Source: an uncultured Bacilli bacterium
GTDB taxonomy: Bacteria; Bacillota_I; Bacilli_A; RF39; UBA660
Assembly (NCBI GenBank): GCA_934102255.1
Contig: CAKOSN010000042.1
Coordinates: forward strand, 1 to 13,586
Direction: 5' to 3'
Length of the DNA stretch: 13,586 bases
Under the pieces are notes generated by a model. It was not told where the DNA came from, did not search any database, and saw nothing but the letters and a program-made list of their open reading frames with translations. The first letter of the stretch is position 1, and each line of letters starts with the position of its first letter. Below, piece by piece: positions 10,837 through 13,586 of this stretch. Made by a program: the position numbers and the translations under genes.

Positions 10837-13586
10837 ATGGACAAAAGAAAAGACAAAGAAATACAAAAGCAAGTTCAGTATAATTTGAAAAGTAAAAAAG
10901 GCATTACGTTAATAGCCTTAGTTATTTCAATAATTGTGATGGTTATTCTTGCAGGTGTTAGCTTGAATGCAACAATTGGAGATAATGGAATAATTTCAAA
11001 AGCTAAAGCTGCAAATATGCAGTATTCAATGTCTGCATTAGAGGAATTTTTGCAGAGTAAATATATTGAATTATATACTGAAATGGATAATCAAGATACA
11101 AAATTAGATTATTTATTAAATAATTTAGATACAAGAAGCTATATTCAAAAGTCTAAAAATGGTGATTGCTTTTTTATAGATGCAACAACAGGAAATGTAT
11201 ATTATTTTATTGAAAAGTCTGCATTACCAGATGATATAAAAAATACATTAGTTGGTGGAAATAATTCTTTAACAGGCAAGAGCATTTGGGCTGACTTTAA
11301 TGATATATATGGAATTACATCAGATTTAAAAGTATACTATTGTGGAAATAATTATAATGATAGATTAGGTGCAGATGATGAAAAAACTTCTATAAATCTA
11401 TCAAATAAATATGTGTCTGGTATGGAAAAGGGGACAAATTGGGCTAATACAATGGGTTTTGAAAAAGATGTCAGTTTAGCTGATTTAACAACTGTAACAG
11501 AACTAACAATAACTGATGATAATTTAGATTTTTCATTAGCATATAATCTAGGAAATTTAAAAAGAATTACGTTTAAAAATCTGGTTAAAGATAATTTAAA
11601 TGGAATTAATTTAGTAAATTCATTACAATATGTATATTTTGATAATTGTCAAATTAATGATTATAGTGCACTTAGCAGTTGCACGAATTTGCAGTATTTG
11701 TATATGCGTTTGCCAAAAGATATGACAGAAGAAATAGCCAATACTCAGGTATTAAATTTATGTGATTTAGAAAAAGGCATAGGAAAAGCTGATTTGTCAA
11801 AATTAGAATATTTTGGAGTATTTGGTGTAAATGAAACTTATAGAGATATAAATTATTCAAATTATATAAGTGGGTATTCTTCATTATCAAAACTAACAGA
11901 TATAAGTCCTTTAGCTAATATTTCATCAAAAAAATATATTAAATATTTATATTTAAATGGTACAAGTATAAAATCTTTTAAAAGTTTAGAAGATTTTTCA
12001 AATTTAAAAACTATAGTTATGCATAATGTAAATGGTTATGAAAGCTTTGAAGGAATATCAAATAAGCCTAATTTGGAATATATTTATGCTCAATATGGAA
12101 CAGCATATTCATTGTATGGTTTAGAAAATAATATTAAATTACGTTATTTAAGAGTAAATAATGATAGTAATTTAACTACTTTAAAAGGATTAGCAAATTG
12201 TAATAACTTAAAAATTTTATACGCACATAATTGCAATTTAGGGCTAAATGAGGAAGAGAATAAAAGTGAAAATGATGCGTTATATGCATTAAAAGATATA
12301 AGTTTGGCAAATATAAATCTAGAAAATAATAAACTAAAATGGGTTAGTTATTTAAAAAATTGTACTAATTTAGCTGAATTATATTTGAATGGAAATGATG
12401 ATATGAATGGCGAGGATTTGGTACAAATTTCTAGTCTTATTCAAAAATGTGGCAATAATCAGAGTATACCAGTAAAGTATTCTTTATTGCTATTGGATAA
12501 AAATACGACAAAATTAGACTTGAAAAATGAGAAAATAAATATTGATAATTTTAAAACTTTAAAAGGAAAAACAAGCCTTGAAAGATTAGATTTACAAAAT
12601 TTAAAATTAACTAAAACTGTATCTGGAAAAGAAATTGATATTGATATTGCTGAATATGATTCTATTTTAAATGAAGTATTATCAACTTTAACTAACATGA
12701 AAAATATAAGATTATCAAATATATCTGGTTTAAATACAATAACATTTGTTAAGAATATGCAAGGTCTAAATGAAATAATTTTAAGTGGTACAAATGTATC
12801 TACAGGTACAAAAGATGATAAAGGAAATGATACAGGCTTAGAACTTTTAAATAATATTGATACAATGCTTAGCCTTGAAGTTGATAAAAGTGATATAGAC
12901 CTATCAAAGATAACTCAAACTTTAAATAGATTTTCTTCAGGATACCACAATAGTTCAAACTTCTTTAATGGATTATATGCTTTGAAATGTACTGTGAGAA
13001 ATTTACAAACTTTGAACAATTCAACATGTGGATTAACAAAATTATGTTTAACGGAATTTCCAAATGGAGAAGTTGCAGATTTAAGTAATTGTATTACTTT
13101 AAAGCAGTATTCTTCACTATATGAACATCATAGTGGAAATGTAAAACTACCAGATTCAGTAGAAAAAATGTATTTAGATAATTCTTATATATATGGCAGT
13201 TTTCCAAATAATTTAAATAGTATATATTTTCATAATACATTAACAAATGATGTGTTAAAAAATTTAGCACAAAGTTGTCCAAAGTTGGAAAGTTTACAAG
13301 CAGGTTGCAGTAATGTGACTGATTTGAGTTGCTTATCTACGGCTGTATTTAAAGATGGTTTGCAAACTTTAATTCTTTCAGGTGATTCATCTCATCAATC
13401 TAGTCCAATTAAATTAATGAATTTGAATGGCTTGGATGGATTTAGTAGTTTGAATAAATTGCAAATTGAATATACAGAATTGAATGATATTACAGGGCTA
13501 AAGAATTGTCCAAATTTAAAAGAATTAATATTAAGAATTTCAAAAATAAAAAGTATTTCTTCATTAAATGATTTGACATCAATAGA
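10837..13586 (+). CDS. Leucine-rich-repeat surface protein with prepilin-like N-terminus (3' end outside the window)
   Basis: The frame is open from ATG at 10837 to the right edge: 916 codons and two bases, with no stop. AGGAGG (10821-10826) lies 10 bases upstream of the ATG. The leader MDKRKDKEIQKQ... ends in Gly22, followed by ITLIALVISIIVMVILAGV and LNATIGDNGI. A membrane-proximal domain (to about 150) carries FFIDATTGNVYYF, the counterpart of YLIDASTGIIY in RCC1 protein A. From about residue 214 onward there are many irregular leucine-rich repeats (for example CTNLAELYLNGN, LANCNNLKILYAHNC, TSLERLDLQNLKL), resembling bacterial internalin-like or SDS22-like repeats with inserts. LRR solenoids normally bind proteins, so a surface adhesion or recognition role is inferred. 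The only promoter recognised for it is in invertible segment 3, currently facing away. Full length and C-terminus cannot be judged. Confidence 0.87.
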   Translation, partial: MDKRKDKEIQKQVQYNLKSKKGITLIALVISIIVMVILAGVSLNATIGDNGIISKAKAANMQYSMSALEEFLQSKYIELYTEMDNQDTKLDYLLNNLDTRSYIQKSKNGDCFFIDATTGNVYYFIEKSALPDDIKNTLVGGNNSLTGKSIWADFNDIYGITSDLKVYYCGNNYNDRLGADDEKTSINLSNKYVSGMEKGTNWANTMGFEKDVSLADLTTVTELTITDDNLDFSLAYNLGNLKRITFKNLVKDNLNGINLVNSLQYVYFDNCQINDYSALSSCTNLQYLYMRLPKDMTEEIANTQVLNLCDLEKGIGKADLSKLEYFGVFGVNETYRDINYSNYISGYSSLSKLTDISPLANISSKKYIKYLYLNGTSIKSFKSLEDFSNLKTIVMHNVNGYESFEGISNKPNLEYIYAQYGTAYSLYGLENNIKLRYLRVNNDSNLTTLKGLANCNNLKILYAHNCNLGLNEEENKSENDALYALKDISLANINLENNKLKWVSYLKNCTNLAELYLNGNDDMNGEDLVQISSLIQKCGNNQSIPVKYSLLLLDKNTTKLDLKNEKINIDNFKTLKGKTSLERLDLQNLKLTKTVSGKEIDIDIAEYDSILNEVLSTLTNMKNIRLSNISGLNTITFVKNMQGLNEIILSGTNVSTGTKDDKGNDTGLELLNNIDTMLSLEVDKSDIDLSKITQTLNRFSSGYHNSSNFFNGLYALKCTVRNLQTLNNSTCGLTKLCLTEFPNGEVADLSNCITLKQYSSLYEHHSGNVKLPDSVEKMYLDNSYIYGSFPNNLNSIYFHNTLTNDVLKNLAQSCPKLESLQAGCSNVTDLSCLSTAVFKDGLQTLILSGDSSHQSSPIKLMNLNGLDGFSSLNKLQIEYTELNDITGLKNCPNLKELILRISKIKSISSLNDLTSI

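Overview
The window is AT-rich, with A/T-ending codons, AGGAGG-type ribosome binding sites and sigma-A-type promoters. Its membrane-anchored proteins start with a prepilin-like helix (GITLIALVITI...). This points to a low-GC Bacillota, most likely a gut Clostridia lineage. The phylum is well supported; nothing here fixes the genus.

All clear protein-coding genes read on the + strand. Four encode very large surface proteins that share a short prepilin-like N-terminus but carry different ectodomains: a glycine-rich protein (531-2363), two RCC1-repeat proteins (3848-6928 and 7290-10472) and a leucine-rich-repeat protein that runs off the right edge (10837-13586). The housekeeping gene holA (2439-3455, DNA polymerase III delta subunit) sits between the first two, with its own promoter.

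The most striking content is between the genes. Upstream of the 1st, 3rd and 4th surface-protein genes lies a 179-190 bp segment bounded by inverted repeats. Each repeat has the form CTTTAAG-N7-CTTAAAG. The 7-base centre differs between loci, but within a locus the left and right centres are reverse complements. Inside each segment is a strong sigma-A promoter on the minus strand (TTGACT, 17-bp spacer, TAAAAT or TAGAAT), pointing away from the downstream gene. Inverting the segment would place that promoter 19-20 bp before the right repeat and aim it at the gene. The 2nd surface gene has the same promoter-repeat layout already facing the gene, with no left repeat (3508-3569), as if locked ON. 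I read this as a set of promoter-inversion (phase-variation) switches, with three OFF and one fixed ON in this assembly. The recombinase is not in the window.

Downstream of each right repeat, the future 5' UTR holds a second layer of control. There is a structured RNA element: a closing helix AAUCCRUAAAA/UUUUAUGGAUU around two hairpins, then a further hairpin before the ribosome binding site, with compensatory changes among loci. At two loci there is also a 10-codon leader ORF followed by an intrinsic terminator. Two switches carry an internal terminator that would insulate the OFF state. The overall picture is a modular surface-protein repertoire in which expression is chosen by DNA inversion and then tuned by RNA-level attenuation. 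The ectodomains are apparently diversified by recombination, since a 417-bp block is identical between the two RCC1 genes.
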